A stretch of 64,000 nucleotides of DNA from Rhodovulum steppense (GTDB lineage: Bacteria > Pseudomonadota > Alphaproteobacteria > Rhodobacterales > Rhodobacteraceae): positions 116,275 to 180,274 of the forward strand of contig NZ_SLVM01000004.1 in NCBI RefSeq assembly GCF_004339675.1. The letters run 5' to 3'. The notes beneath the pieces are model-generated. The model did not search any database. It had not been told where the DNA came from and worked only from the letters and a program-made list of their open reading frames with translations. Shown piece by piece: positions 24,339 to 32,649 of this stretch; position 1 is the stretch's first letter, and each line of letters begins with the position of its first letter. Made by a program: the position numbers and the translations under genes.

Positions 24339-25647
24339 CATCCCCCCCGGGCTGGTGATCGCCGCCCCGGCCTCGGGCACGGGCAAGACGACGGTGACGC
24401 TGGGCCTGCTGCGCGCCTTTCGCGATCGGGGGCTGGCTGTGCAGCCCTTCAAGAACGGCCCCGACTATATCGACCCTGCCTTTCACGGGCTGGCGGCGGG
24501 GCGAGTATCGTTCAACCTGGACAGCTGGGCGATGGATCCCGGCCTGCTGGACGCGCTGGCGCAGCAGGCTGCGGGCGCCGATCTGGCGATTGCCGAGGGG
24601 TCCATGGGCCTGTTCGACGGGACCACGGCGGCGGGTGTCTCGGGGCGCGGCACAAGCGCAGGCATCGCGCGGCGCTTTGGCTGGCCGGTGGTGCTGGTGC
24701 TGGATGTCTCGGGACAGGCGCAATCGGCGGCCGCCACCGCGCTGGGATTTGCCCGCCATCCCGATGCGCCGCCCCTGGCCGGTGTGATCCTGAACCGCGT
24801 GGCAGGCGCCCGGCACGAGGTGATGATCCGCGAGGAAATGGCCCGGCTCGGGATCGCGGTCTTCGCGGCGCTGCCCCGGCGCAGCGATCTGGAACTGCCC
24901 GAACGGCATCTGGGGCTGGTACAGGCCCAGGAACAGGACGGGCTGGAAACGGTGCTGGCCCGGCTGGGCGCCTTTCTGCGCGACCATGCCGATCTGGCGG
25001 CCCTGCGCGCGGCGGCGCGCGGCGGGGCCACGGGCGCGCCGGGGCGCTGGCCCGCGCCGCCCGCGCAGCGGATCGCGCTGGCCCGCGATGCGGCGTTTTC
25101 CTTTGCCTATCCGCATCTGATCGAGGGCTGGCGGCGCAAGGGCGCCGAGATCCTGCCCTTTTCGCCGCTGGCCGACCAGCCGCCCGACCCGTCGGCCGAT
25201 CTGGTCTGGCTGCCGGGCGGCTACCCCGAGCTTCACGCCGGGCGGCTGGCCGCCGCGATCCGCTTCCGCGCCGGGCTGCGCAGCCATGCCGAAACCCGCC
25301 CGGTTCATGGCGAATGTGGCGGCTACATGGTTCTGGGGCAGGCGCTGATCGACGCCGACGGCACGCGGCACGCGATGGCGGGGCTGCTGGGGCTGGTCAC
25401 CAGCTATCAGAACCGGCGGCTGCATCTGGGCTATCGCCGGGCGGTGCTGGCTGCGCCGATGCCGGGGCATGGGGCGGGGACCAGCCTGCGCGGGCACGAG
25501 TTCCATTACTCGACGATCCTGGACCAGCCCGACGCGCCGCTTGCCCGCGTCACCGATGCCGGGGACAACCCCGTGCCGGAAACCGGCTCTGTCCGGGGGC
25601 ATGTCACCGGCAGTTTCTTTCACCTGATCGCAGAGGATCTCGCGTGA
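24331..25647 (+). CDS. cobB: Hydrogenobyrinic acid a,c-diamide synthase
   Basis: Glutamine-dependent amidase of 438 residues that converts the a and c carboxylates to amides with ATP. The N-terminal ATP-binding domain has [18 protein letters not shown] near 11-28 and [19 protein letters not shown] near 40-58. The C-terminal glutaminase domain carries the catalytic cysteine in [17 protein letters not shown] near 325-341 and the histidine in GHEFHYSTI near 388-396. Start chosen at 24331, inside cobM. It precedes the GTG-started cobA with overlap. Confidence 0.95.
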   Translation: MADIPPGLVIAAPASGTGKTTVTLGLLRAFRDRGLAVQPFKNGPDYIDPAFHGLAAGRVSFNLDSWAMDPGLLDALAQQAAGADLAIAEGSMGLFDGTTAAGVSGRGTSAGIARRFGWPVVLVLDVSGQAQSAAATALGFARHPDAPPLAGVILNRVAGARHEVMIREEMARLGIAVFAALPRRSDLELPERHLGLVQAQEQDGLETVLARLGAFLRDHADLAALRAAARGGATGAPGRWPAPPAQRIALARDAAFSFAYPHLIEGWRRKGAEILPFSPLADQPPDPSADLVWLPGGYPELHAGRLAAAIRFRAGLRSHAETRPVHGECGGYMVLGQALIDADGTRHAMAGLLGLVTSYQNRRLHLGYRRAVLAAPMPGHGAGTSLRGHEFHYSTILDQPDAPLARVTDAGDNPVPETGSVRGHVTGSFFHLIAEDLA

Positions 25648-26375
25648 GCGGTTTTGTCAGTTTCGTAAGCTCCGGCCCGGGCGATCCCGAGCTTCTGACG
25701 CTGAAGGCCGTGGACCGGCTGAAGCGCGCCGATGCGGTGCTGTTCGACGATCTGTCCTCGGGGCCGATCCTGGCCCATGCGCGGGCGGGGGCCGATCTGG
25801 TGGGCGTGGGCAAGCGGGCGGGCCGCGCCTCGCCGAAACAGGATCATGTCAGCCGGTTGCTGGTCGATTACGCCGCCACCGGCGCGCGGGTGGTGCGGCT
25901 GAAATCGGGCGATGCGGGGCTGTTCGGGCGACTGGAGGAGGAGATCGCGGCGCTTCGGGCCGCTTGCATCCGCCATGAGATCATCCCGGGCGTCACCGCG
26001 GCCTGCGCGGCGGCGGCGGCGGCGGGCATCCCGCTGACCCGGCGGCTGACCGCGCGGCGGGTGCAGTTTGTCACCGGCCATGACGTGTCGGGGCATCTGC
26101 CTGCCGATATCGACCTGGATGCGCTGGCCGACCCGCAGGCCACCACCGTTGTCTACATGGGGCGGCGCACATTTCCCGCACTTGCCGAGGCACTGATCGC
26201 ACGCGGTCTGCCCGGTGACACGCCCGCCCTGCTGGCCGAGGGGGTAACGACGCCGGACCAGAGATTGACGCGCGCGACGATCGGCGCCTTGGCCGAAAAT
26301 CCGGTCGGAGGCAGCGCAACCGCCCCCGCGCTGATCCTTTATGGCCCGCTGGCAGGCGAGGCGGCCGATGCGTGA
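25644..26375 (+). CDS. cobA: Uroporphyrinogen-III C-methyltransferase
   Basis: Makes precorrin-2 from uroporphyrinogen III by two methylations, the entry step of the pathway. 243 residues, single-domain type without the CysG oxidase or chelatase half. Motifs: VSSGPGDPELLTLKAVDRL near 7-25, RLKSGDAGLFGRLEEEIAAL near 84-103, IPGVTAACAAAAAAGIPLTR near 113 and VYMGRRTFPALAEAL near 169. The start is GTG overlapping the cobB stop (GTGA). It overlaps cobF by eight bases. Confidence 0.94.
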   Translation: MSGFVSFVSSGPGDPELLTLKAVDRLKRADAVLFDDLSSGPILAHARAGADLVGVGKRAGRASPKQDHVSRLLVDYAATGARVVRLKSGDAGLFGRLEEEIAALRAACIRHEIIPGVTAACAAAAAAGIPLTRRLTARRVQFVTGHDVSGHLPADIDLDALADPQATTVVYMGRRTFPALAEALIARGLPGDTPALLAEGVTTPDQRLTRATIGALAENPVGGSATAPALILYGPLAGEAADA

Positions 26376-27105
26376 GTTGACCCTGATCGGCATCGGCACC
26401 GGCAATCCCGATCACCTGACCCTTCAGGGGATCGCCGCGATCCGCGCCGCCGATCTGATCCTCATCCCGCGCAAGGGCAAGGACAAGGCGGACCTTGCCG
26501 ACCTGCGGCGCGACATCTGCGCCCGGGTGCTGGACGGGGAAACCGCCCGGATCGCAGAGTTCGACCTGCCGATACGCGATGCCGAGGGCGATTACCTTGG
26601 TGGCGTGGAAGCCTGGCACGACGCCATCGCGCAGGCCTGGATCGCCGCGGCCGATCCATCCGCACACCGCGTCGCCCTGCTGGTCTGGGGCGACCCTTCG
26701 CTTTACGACAGTTCGCTTCGGATCGCCGCAAGGCTGACGCCGCTGCCGCGCATTGCCGTCGCGCCCGGCATCACGGCGGTGCAGGCGCTATGCGCCGCCC
26801 ATCGCATACCGCTGAACGAGATCGGGGCGCCCTTCCTTGTCACCACGGGACGGCGACTGCGCGAGACCGGCTGGCCCGATTGCGCCGATACGGTGGTCGT
26901 GATGCTGGATGGCGGCTGCGCCTTCCGAACGTTGGACCCCGAGGGCGTCACGATTTGGTGGGGGGCTTATCTGGGCATGGCGGGGGAACTGACGGCGTCG
27001 GGTCCGCTGGCCGAGGCCGGACCGCGCATCCTCGATCTGCGCGCCGCGGCGCGGGCGCGCCATGGCTGGATCATGGATGTCTACCTGCTGCGCCGCGCGG
27101 GCTGA
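26368..27105 (+). CDS. cobF: Precorrin-6A synthase (deacetylating)
   Basis: CobF methylates C1 and removes the acetyl group extruded by ring contraction, giving precorrin-6A. It exists only in the aerobic pathway. 245 residues: LTLIGIGTGNPDHLTLQGIA near 4-23, LIPRKGKDKADLADLRRDIC near 32, LVWGDPSLYDSSLRIA near 104, VAPGITAVQALCAAHRIPLN near 130 and the CobF-typical WWGAYLGMAGELTASGPLA near 196. The plus-strand operon ends here, six bases from the end of the convergent cbiO gene; no terminator hairpin is obvious between them. Confidence 0.94.
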   Translation: MRELTLIGIGTGNPDHLTLQGIAAIRAADLILIPRKGKDKADLADLRRDICARVLDGETARIAEFDLPIRDAEGDYLGGVEAWHDAIAQAWIAAADPSAHRVALLVWGDPSLYDSSLRIAARLTPLPRIAVAPGITAVQALCAAHRIPLNEIGAPFLVTTGRRLRETGWPDCADTVVVMLDGGCAFRTLDPEGVTIWWGAYLGMAGELTASGPLAEAGPRILDLRAAARARHGWIMDVYLLRRAG

Positions 27106-27111
27106 GCGCGC

Positions 27112-27765
27112 CTAGGTCGCGGGCACCAGACGCCCCTCGCTCAGGCGCAGGCTGTCGGGCGCCACCTGCGCGCGCAGCGCCGCGTCATGGCTGACCAGCA
27201 GGATCGCCTGCGGCAGACCCCGAAGGATGCCCACCAGCCGCGCCGCATTTTCCTCGTCAAGCGCATTGGTCGGTTCGTCCAGCAGCAGCAGCTCGGGCTC
27301 CATCGCCAGCACGGTTGCCAGCGTCACCAGCCGCTTTTCCCCGCCCGACAGCGCATAGGTGACCCGGTCGCGCAGATGCGTCAGGTCAAGGCGCGCCAGA
27401 ACCCTGTCGACGATCGCCATCGCCTCGGCGCGGGTCTTGCCCAGGTTCAGCGGGCCGAAGGCGATATCCTCGGCCACAGTCGGGCAGAAAAGCTGATCGT
27501 CGGGGTCCTGGAACACCAGCCCGGCGCGGCGGCGCACCTCGTGGAAATCGGCCTCCCGCCGCCGCGCCTGCCCGAAGGCCAGAATGCGCCCCGCGGACGG
27601 GCGCAACAACCCGACCGCGATGCCCAGCAGCGTCGACTTGCCCGACCCGTTGGCCCCGGTGATCGACAGCCGCTGTCCCGCGCGCAGCGTCAGGCTCGCC
27701 CCGCGCAGGACCGGCGCCCGGCCGGGATAGGCGAAATGGATGGCGTCGAGTTCAAGCAGCGCCAT
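27112..27765 (-). CDS. cbiO: Cobalt ECF transporter, ATP-binding subunit CbiO
   Basis: ATPase of an energy-coupling factor transporter, 217 residues. Walker A ITGANGSGKSTLLG is near 35-48, Q-loop VFQDPDDQLFCPTVAEDIAF near 83-102, signature LSGGEKRL near 137 and Walker B LLLLDEPTNALDEEN near 158. The QDPDDQLF stretch is typical of ECF ATPases. The start at 27765 is chosen because it begins the domain and overlaps the cbiQ end by 14 bases. With riboswitch 3 upstream, cobalt rather than nickel is the probable substrate. Confidence 0.92.
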   Translation of the reverse strand: MALLELDAIHFAYPGRAPVLRGASLTLRAGQRLSITGANGSGKSTLLGIAVGLLRPSAGRILAFGQARRREADFHEVRRRAGLVFQDPDDQLFCPTVAEDIAFGPLNLGKTRAEAMAIVDRVLARLDLTHLRDRVTYALSGGEKRLVTLATVLAMEPELLLLDEPTNALDEENAARLVGILRGLPQAILLVSHDAALRAQVAPDSLRLSEGRLVPAT

Positions 27766-28546
27766 GCGATACCTCGGCAAGACAGAGGGCCAGAAGGGCC
27801 GCGCCTAAAACGGCCGCGAAGGCTGCATCGCGGGGGCCATAGGCATAGGCGTGCAAAAGCGGCAGGCGCCCCGAAAAGCCCCGGCATTTCATCGCGCCCA
27901 GCACGCGCTCGGACCGGTCGACGGCACGCACCAGCACCATGCCCACCAGATAGCCGAGGCTGCGCAGGCTGTGCCAGTCGGTCGAGGGGCGGAACCCGCG
28001 TGCCTTCATCGCCTGCCGCAGCCGCAGGTATTCCGCGTGCAGAACCTCGACATAGCGGATCGTGAACATCATCAGATGAACCAGCGCCTCGGGCATGCGC
28101 AGCCGGTGAAGCGCATGGCCGAGGGTGACCGGCTCCATGCTGCCGACCAGCGCCAGCAGCGCCAGAACGACCGCATTGGCCGTCAGCAGGATGTCGATGG
28201 CCAGCATCAGGCCCTGCCTGCTTGCCGTGACCCCCCAGATCGTGACCAGCGGATCGCCCGGTGTCGTGAAGGGCAGAAGCGCGATCAGGAAGACGATGAA
28301 ACCGTCCATCGCCGCCATGCGGCGCAGCGTCGGCCCCACGGGCAGGCCCGACAGCACCGCCAGCCCGGCCGCGACCGCCAGCGCCGCCAGCAGGACGGGT
28401 ATCCAGGAACAGCCCACGGTGACGATGGCAAAGGTGACGGCCGCCAGGATGCGCGTGCGGGGATCGAGACGCGACAGCGGCGCCCCGGTCGCTGTCTTGC
28501 CGGTCGCGTCCGGGGTCTTCTGTCCCGCTGTCAGGATATGGCCCAT
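27752..28546 (-). CDS. cbiQ: Cobalt ECF transporter, transmembrane subunit CbiQ
   Basis: T-component of the transporter, 264 residues. Several hydrophobic helices lie between about residues 33 and 140, then the conserved coupling motifs RQAMKARGFRP near 181-191 and ERVLGAMKCRGFSG near 214-227, the two Ala-Arg-Gly helices that touch the ATPase. The hydrophilic N-terminal 30 residues are longer than usual. It starts five bases after the preceding gene and overlaps cbiO. Confidence 0.92.
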   Translation of the reverse strand: MGHILTAGQKTPDATGKTATGAPLSRLDPRTRILAAVTFAIVTVGCSWIPVLLAALAVAAGLAVLSGLPVGPTLRRMAAMDGFIVFLIALLPFTTPGDPLVTIWGVTASRQGLMLAIDILLTANAVVLALLALVGSMEPVTLGHALHRLRMPEALVHLMMFTIRYVEVLHAEYLRLRQAMKARGFRPSTDWHSLRSLGYLVGMVLVRAVDRSERVLGAMKCRGFSGRLPLLHAYAYGPRDAAFAAVLGAALLALCLAEVSHGAA

Positions 28547-28551
28547 CCTAA

Positions 28552-29112
28552 TCAGCCCGCCAGCCTGCGCCGCGCGGCGAGGTAGAAGCCAAGCCCGAAA
28601 AGCCCGGCGATGTAACCGATCCCGCCAAGGATGGACTGAAGCTGGTGATGTTCCCTGAGCGCCGCGATCTCGCGGCGCAGGGGCCGCATCTCGTCGCGCA
28701 TCATCGCGGCGATGGCGGCCTTGTCGGCCTCCGAAAGCCCGGCGGGGGCGGTTCGTGCCGCCGCGGGGTCCGGGACGGCCTCGCCCTGACCGAGGATCGC
28801 GGCGACCTCCTCGGCGGACAGTTCGGCCTGTGCGACATGGCCCGCGCCCAGATCGGCGCGCAGGACATGGGCCACGGGCCGGGTGGGCGCATAGGTGAAG
28901 AACCCGTCCGCATCGGTCGTTGTCTCGCCCAGCCTGTTGCCCGCGGTGTCGAACAGCTCGATCACCTGATGCGCGGCCATGTCGCCATTGGAAAAGCCCA
29001 GCTCGCCCTCGATGGCATCGCCCGCGGGATAGACCGAGAAGACCACCTTATGCGCCAGCGCGGGCAACGGATGGGCAACGAAAAGCAGGATCAGAAGAGC
29101 GGCACGCATCAT
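28552..29112 (-). CDS. Membrane-anchored periplasmic accessory protein of the cobalt transporter (NikL-like)
   Basis: A 186-residue protein with a signal peptide (MMRAALLILLFVAHPLPALA), then a periplasmic domain of carboxypeptidase-regulatory/Ig-like type (FSVYPAGDAIEGELGFSNGD, TTDADGFFTYAPTRP), a charged linker, and one C-terminal membrane helix (GGIGYIAGLFGLGFYLAARR). It occupies the place of CbiN, which has two helices and a short loop. Similar proteins were named NikL in nickel/cobalt transporter surveys. The start codon overlaps the cbiM stop (TGATG; the next ATG is equally possible). Confidence 0.8.
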   Translation of the reverse strand: MMRAALLILLFVAHPLPALAHKVVFSVYPAGDAIEGELGFSNGDMAAHQVIELFDTAGNRLGETTTDADGFFTYAPTRPVAHVLRADLGAGHVAQAELSAEEVAAILGQGEAVPDPAAARTAPAGLSEADKAAIAAMMRDEMRPLRREIAALREHHQLQSILGGIGYIAGLFGLGFYLAARRRLAG

Positions 29113-29726
29113 CACGAGGCCCCTTTCAGAGTGAAAAAGAGATCGGGCTTGACCCGCGCCGCCAGATAGACCGCGGCGGCCGACAGCAGCGCCTCGACCA
29201 CCATGACCGGGATATGGGCGAAGAAGACCAGCCTTGCGGCCAGAAAGAACGCACCGCCCGAAAGCGTCAGCGCCAGCCCGACGAGGGCAGTCGTCAACGC
29301 GATGGCCAGCGCCCCGCCGATACCGCCCCAAAGCGCCGCGATGACCGGGTTCCCGGCACGCATGCCGCTGCGGCAAAGGTAATGCACGATCACCGCGGGC
29401 AGGGCGATGGCGAGCGTGTTCACGCCGAGCACCGTCAGGCCGCCGAAGCCGAAGAACACTGCCTGCAACAGCAACCCGACAAACAGCGCCGGGAAGGCGG
29501 CCCAGCCGAGCACGAGCCCGGCCAGACCGTTCAGGATCAGATGCACCGAGGACGGCCCGATCGGCACATGGATCAGCGAAGCCACGAAAAAGGCGGCCGA
29601 AAGAACCCCGGCGGCCGGGATCCGTTCCAGCGGCAGGTATCTCAGCCCCAGCGCGATGCCGCCCGCCGCAAGGGCTGCGCCCCCCAGAACGACCGGGTTG
29701 GCCAGCGCCCCGTCCACGATATGCAT
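29112..29726 (-). CDS. cbiM: Cobalt ECF transporter, substrate-binding membrane subunit CbiM
   Basis: The S-component that binds the metal through its N-terminus. It begins MHIVDGALANPVVLGGAALA, with His at position 2 as in CbiM/NikM, where the free N-terminus and His2 hold the ion. Six or so membrane helices follow, with HVPIGPSSVHLILNGLAGLV near 53-72 (second conserved His) and FGFGGLTVLGVNTLAIALPA near 91. 204 residues, compact for the family. Co-transcribed with the periplasmic and ATPase genes. Confidence 0.93.
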   Translation of the reverse strand: MHIVDGALANPVVLGGAALAAGGIALGLRYLPLERIPAAGVLSAAFFVASLIHVPIGPSSVHLILNGLAGLVLGWAAFPALFVGLLLQAVFFGFGGLTVLGVNTLAIALPAVIVHYLCRSGMRAGNPVIAALWGGIGGALAIALTTALVGLALTLSGGAFFLAARLVFFAHIPVMVVEALLSAAAVYLAARVKPDLFFTLKGAS

Positions 29727-29737
29727 GGCCCCGCCCC

Positions 29738-30532
29738 CTAGTCGAGGTCGTGGGCGCGGATCCAGATCACCGCGTCCTGGCTGAGTTCCTTGCCCTCATG
29801 TTCGGTGTCCGGCCCGACGCCGAGCGCGGCAAAGCCCCACCAGCCCGCGCGCGGAATGCCGAAGGTGAAATAGCCGTTCCCGTCCGAGATCGCGACCACC
29901 GTGCCGCCCGGCATCGGGCGGGCGGTGGGCGGTCCCGCGCGGCCCGTCGCCATGTCGGGCTCGGCTGCCATGAACTCGATCTCGATCTCGGCCCCCGCGA
30001 CGGGGGTGCCGTCGGACATCACCCGGCCGGTGAAGGTCGAGCCCGCGATCACATTGTAGGGTTTCACCATCGGCACGATCTCGGCCTTCAGCCCCTGCGG
30101 CTCGGTCCAGTCGGTGGGCATCTGGCCGCGGTTCAGATAGGTCTTGGTGATCTGCTGGATATAGACGTCCTCGGACCCCTCGTAATAGGGGGCCGGAACC
30201 GTCACCAGAACGTAATCGCCCGCGCGTTTGACCGGCAGGATTCCGTCCCAAGCCATTGCTGCGTTGTCCGCGCCGGCAAAGGTGGTCCGGATCAGGCTGC
30301 CCTTCAGGTCGATCCTCTCGCCGCGATGGATGGCGTAGAATTCCAGCGGTTCGGCCATGTCCATGACATGGCCATTTTCGAACGGATGCCAGAAGATCAG
30401 CTTGACCGGGACGTCGCCCGGCCGGTCGATCAGCGCGTCGCCGGTATGGGACAACTGGAAATGCGCCGACGCGAGGCCGGGCACGAGGGTCAGCGCAAGC
30501 GCTGCCGTCACAAGGTTGCCGTGGAAGAACAA
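29738..30532 (-). CDS. DUF4198 periplasmic protein of the cobalt transporter operon (NikK-like)
   Basis: A 264-residue exported protein. The start codon is TTG at 30532, chosen because AAAGGAG lies eight bases upstream and a signal peptide follows immediately (NLVTAALALTLVPGLASA, cleavage before HFQ). The mature part is a DUF4198 domain with HPFENGHVMDMAEPLEFYAI near residues 46-65 and an Ig-like C-terminal segment (DGNGYFTFGIPRAGWWGF). DUF4198 proteins next to Nik/Cbi transporters are proposed periplasmic metal-binding components; the His residues of the mature N-terminus could bind metal. It is the first gene behind riboswitch 3. Confidence 0.85.
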   Translation of the reverse strand: MFFHGNLVTAALALTLVPGLASAHFQLSHTGDALIDRPGDVPVKLIFWHPFENGHVMDMAEPLEFYAIHRGERIDLKGSLIRTTFAGADNAAMAWDGILPVKRAGDYVLVTVPAPYYEGSEDVYIQQITKTYLNRGQMPTDWTEPQGLKAEIVPMVKPYNVIAGSTFTGRVMSDGTPVAGAEIEIEFMAAEPDMATGRAGPPTARPMPGGTVVAISDGNGYFTFGIPRAGWWGFAALGVGPDTEHEGKELSQDAVIWIRAHDLD

Positions 30533-30680
30533 GGGTCGTCTCCTTTCATCGGTTGCGGCAGGGCCGCGATCGGAAAGGACGAACGGGGATAAACGGCTCG
30601 AACGGGCCGGGACACGGCCGATCCGGGCCAGACGCGCACCCCGGCGTCCGGTGGAAGCCGTGCCGGACAAGCGGCACGGG

Positions 30681-30865
30681 GGATCGGCAGGTCTCCTGGC
30701 TTGCGGGTCATCGCTTGGCTGGCCTTCCCGGGGGTCGCCCCAGTGGCATTCTCAGCCGCGCTCGCCGCTTACAGTTGCGGGGGCAGCCGCGGAATTGCCC
30801 GTTGCCGGGCGCACCGCGTTCCCTTTTCAGTTCCGGCCGCTTGCGCGGACGGAACAACCGATCAC
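30681..30865 (-). promoter_or_regulatory. Cobalamin riboswitch 3
   Basis: Minus-strand order: GATCGG (pairs with CCGATC at the 3' end), AACTGAAAAGGGAACGCGG, the CTGCCCCCGCAACTGTAAGC box, GCCACTGGGGCG and the CCGCAAGCCAGGAGACCTGC block. A perfect 8-base stem CCGTGCCG/CGGCACGG at 30658-30679 follows at once and could be part of the expression platform, though it lacks a T run. It controls the transporter genes, tying metal uptake to cobalamin level. Confidence 0.94.
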
Positions 30866-30871
30866 ACCCTC

Positions 30872-30900
30872 GTCATGTCAGCGCGACACGGGGTTGTCAA
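30872..30900 (-). promoter_or_regulatory. Predicted promoter of the cobalt transporter operon
   Basis: Minus strand: TTGACA (30900-30895), 17 bases, then CATGAC (30877-30872), six bases before riboswitch 3. Both boxes are identical to those ahead of riboswitch 2, and both -35 boxes continue ACCC. Confidence 0.6.
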
Positions 30901-30985
30901 TCTCTCCGGACAGTCCCCGCCAGGCGGTTTGACGCGGGCGCCATTGCGGCCCATCCTGCGCCGGACAACGGACAGGGGGATGCCG

Positions 30986-31612
30986 ATGACCGGGGCCGCG
31001 ACACCTACCGACGACAATGCCCGCCACGCCGCCAAGATGGCCAGGCGCAAGGAAGCGAAAGACCGGGCGCTGGATGGAAAGACCGCCGACAAGGGGCTGC
31101 TCATCGTCCATACCGGCGCGGGCAAGGGCAAGTCCTCGGCCGGGTTCGGCATGATCCTTCGCTGCATCGCCCATGGGATGCCCTGCGCCGTCGTTCAGTT
31201 CGTCAAGGGTGCCTGGGACACCGGCGAGCGGCGGCTTCTGACCGAGCGTTTCGCCGATCTGTGCCAGTTCCACGCCATGGGCGAAGGCTTCACCTGGGAC
31301 ACCCAGGACCGCGCCCGCGACATCGCCGCGGCCGAACGCGGCTGGCATAAGGCGCAGGCACTGATCCGCGACCCCGAGATTCGGATGGTCCTGCTGGACG
31401 AGATCAACATCGCGCTGCGCTACGGCTATCTGGATTCGGGCGAGGTGATCGCCTTCCTGCGCGACGAGAAGCCGCCGCTGACCCATGTGGTCCTGACGGG
31501 CCGCAACGCCCCCGAGGCGCTGATCGAGGCCGCCGACCTTGTGACCGAGATGACGCTGGTCAGGCACCCTTTCCGGGCGGGCATCAAGGCACAGCCGGGG
31601 GTGGAGTTCTGA
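30986..31612 (+). CDS. cobO: Cob(I)yrinic acid a,c-diamide adenosyltransferase
   Basis: Transfers the adenosyl group of ATP to cobalt(I) corrinoids. 208 residues of the CobA/CobO family. P-loop IVHTGAGKGKSSAGFGMILR lies near 38-57, then AVVQFVKGAWDTGERRLL near 67, MGEGFTWDTQDRARDIAAA near 96, and LLDEINIALRYGYLD near 132. The second ATG (30986) is chosen because AGGGGG is six bases before it; the ATG at 30980 would add two residues. It diverges from the transporter operon and has no riboswitch of its own. This transcript probably continues to cobC. Confidence 0.93.
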   Translation: MTGAATPTDDNARHAAKMARRKEAKDRALDGKTADKGLLIVHTGAGKGKSSAGFGMILRCIAHGMPCAVVQFVKGAWDTGERRLLTERFADLCQFHAMGEGFTWDTQDRARDIAAAERGWHKAQALIRDPEIRMVLLDEINIALRYGYLDSGEVIAFLRDEKPPLTHVVLTGRNAPEALIEAADLVTEMTLVRHPFRAGIKAQPGVEF

Positions 31613-31794
31613 ACTCGGTCTCAGCCCGGGGATATGGCGATGGTAACTGCGTCTTGGGGCGCGCGGCAGGGTTTGGCTACGTTCGTCGGCGGGTCGCAAG
31701 GGCGGTCCGCGCATCCATCGGTCTGCCCAAAGGCCCGTTGCGCAGACCGGGAAGGGATGCCATTCAAGGCCCGCGCCGTCGATCCGGGAATGCC

Positions 31795-32649
31795 ATGCCT
31801 TTTTTGCCTGCCGCCGTTACGTCCCGCCAGCGCGTCCGTTGCGCCTGCGTTCCCGGACATTTCGGCGAGTTTCTGCAAGGAAGGCTGGGCTCCGAAGGGC
31901 CTGTGGCGCTTGTCACGTTGCCCTGCGACGCGCTGGCAGCGAGGGCGTGCTGGGATCCGGGGCAAGGGTTCAGATTGTGGCAGGGCGGGCGGTCTGTGCT
32001 TGCGCGCGATCAGGTCAGGGCGCTCTTTGCCGCGGTGAGGGGCGGTACTCCCCGAGGGCGGCTGCGCCTTTACGCCGGGATGCCGCCCGGTGGCGGGGCA
32101 GGGGCCTCGACCGCTTCGCTGCTTGCTGTGCTGCGTTGCCTCGCGGCGGGCAGGCTGTCCCCCGAGACCGAGGCCGCCTTGTGCCTTGCAATCGAAGGGG
32201 CGAGCGACCCGTTGATGTATCCAGTGCCGGATCGGCTGCTCTGGGCACCAAGAGTTGGCTGCGTTCTGGGCCGTCTGCCTGCGCTGCCGCGCCTCGACGT
32301 GGTGGGGGGGTTCAAGGGGCCGGGGCGGCGCACCGATCCGACCGATCGGGGTTTCGCCGACATTGCCGACCTCCTGGCCGAATGGCGGCAGGCGACCGGA
32401 CCAGGGGCCTTTGCGGCCCTTGCCACGGAAAGCGCGCGCCGCAACCACGCGCTGCGCGGTGGACCGGATCCCGAACCGCTGTTGCGGGCCGGTCGCCGTC
32501 TGGGCGCGCTCGGCATCGTCGCTGCGCATACCGGAAGCGCACTGGGGTTGCTGTTCGCACCCGGAACGATGCCCGATGATGCGGCGGCGGTGCTGCGCGG
32601 ATTGGGGCTTCGCCATGTGCTGCGCTTCCGTGCCGGAGGGCGGGGATGA
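31795..32649 (+). CDS. bluE: L-threonine kinase, GHMP family (BluE/PduX-like)
   Basis: A GHMP kinase of 284 residues. Members of this group (PduX in Salmonella, BluE in Rhodobacter) phosphorylate L-threonine for the aminopropanol arm of cobalamin. The start region CACVPGHFGEFLQGRLG near residues 15-31 is the PGxxGEFxQG signature. The ATP-binding GHMP motif is GMPPGGGAGASTASLLAVLR near 96-115, and a C-terminal AHTGSALGLLFAPG lies near 243. The overlap with cobD and the following cobC (threonine-phosphate decarboxylase) support the assignment. The 182 bases upstream contain no gene; a GGTCTGC/GCAGACC stem is present there. Confidence 0.85.
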   Translation: MPFLPAAVTSRQRVRCACVPGHFGEFLQGRLGSEGPVALVTLPCDALAARACWDPGQGFRLWQGGRSVLARDQVRALFAAVRGGTPRGRLRLYAGMPPGGGAGASTASLLAVLRCLAAGRLSPETEAALCLAIEGASDPLMYPVPDRLLWAPRVGCVLGRLPALPRLDVVGGFKGPGRRTDPTDRGFADIADLLAEWRQATGPGAFAALATESARRNHALRGGPDPEPLLRAGRRLGALGIVAAHTGSALGLLFAPGTMPDDAAAVLRGLGLRHVLRFRAGGRG

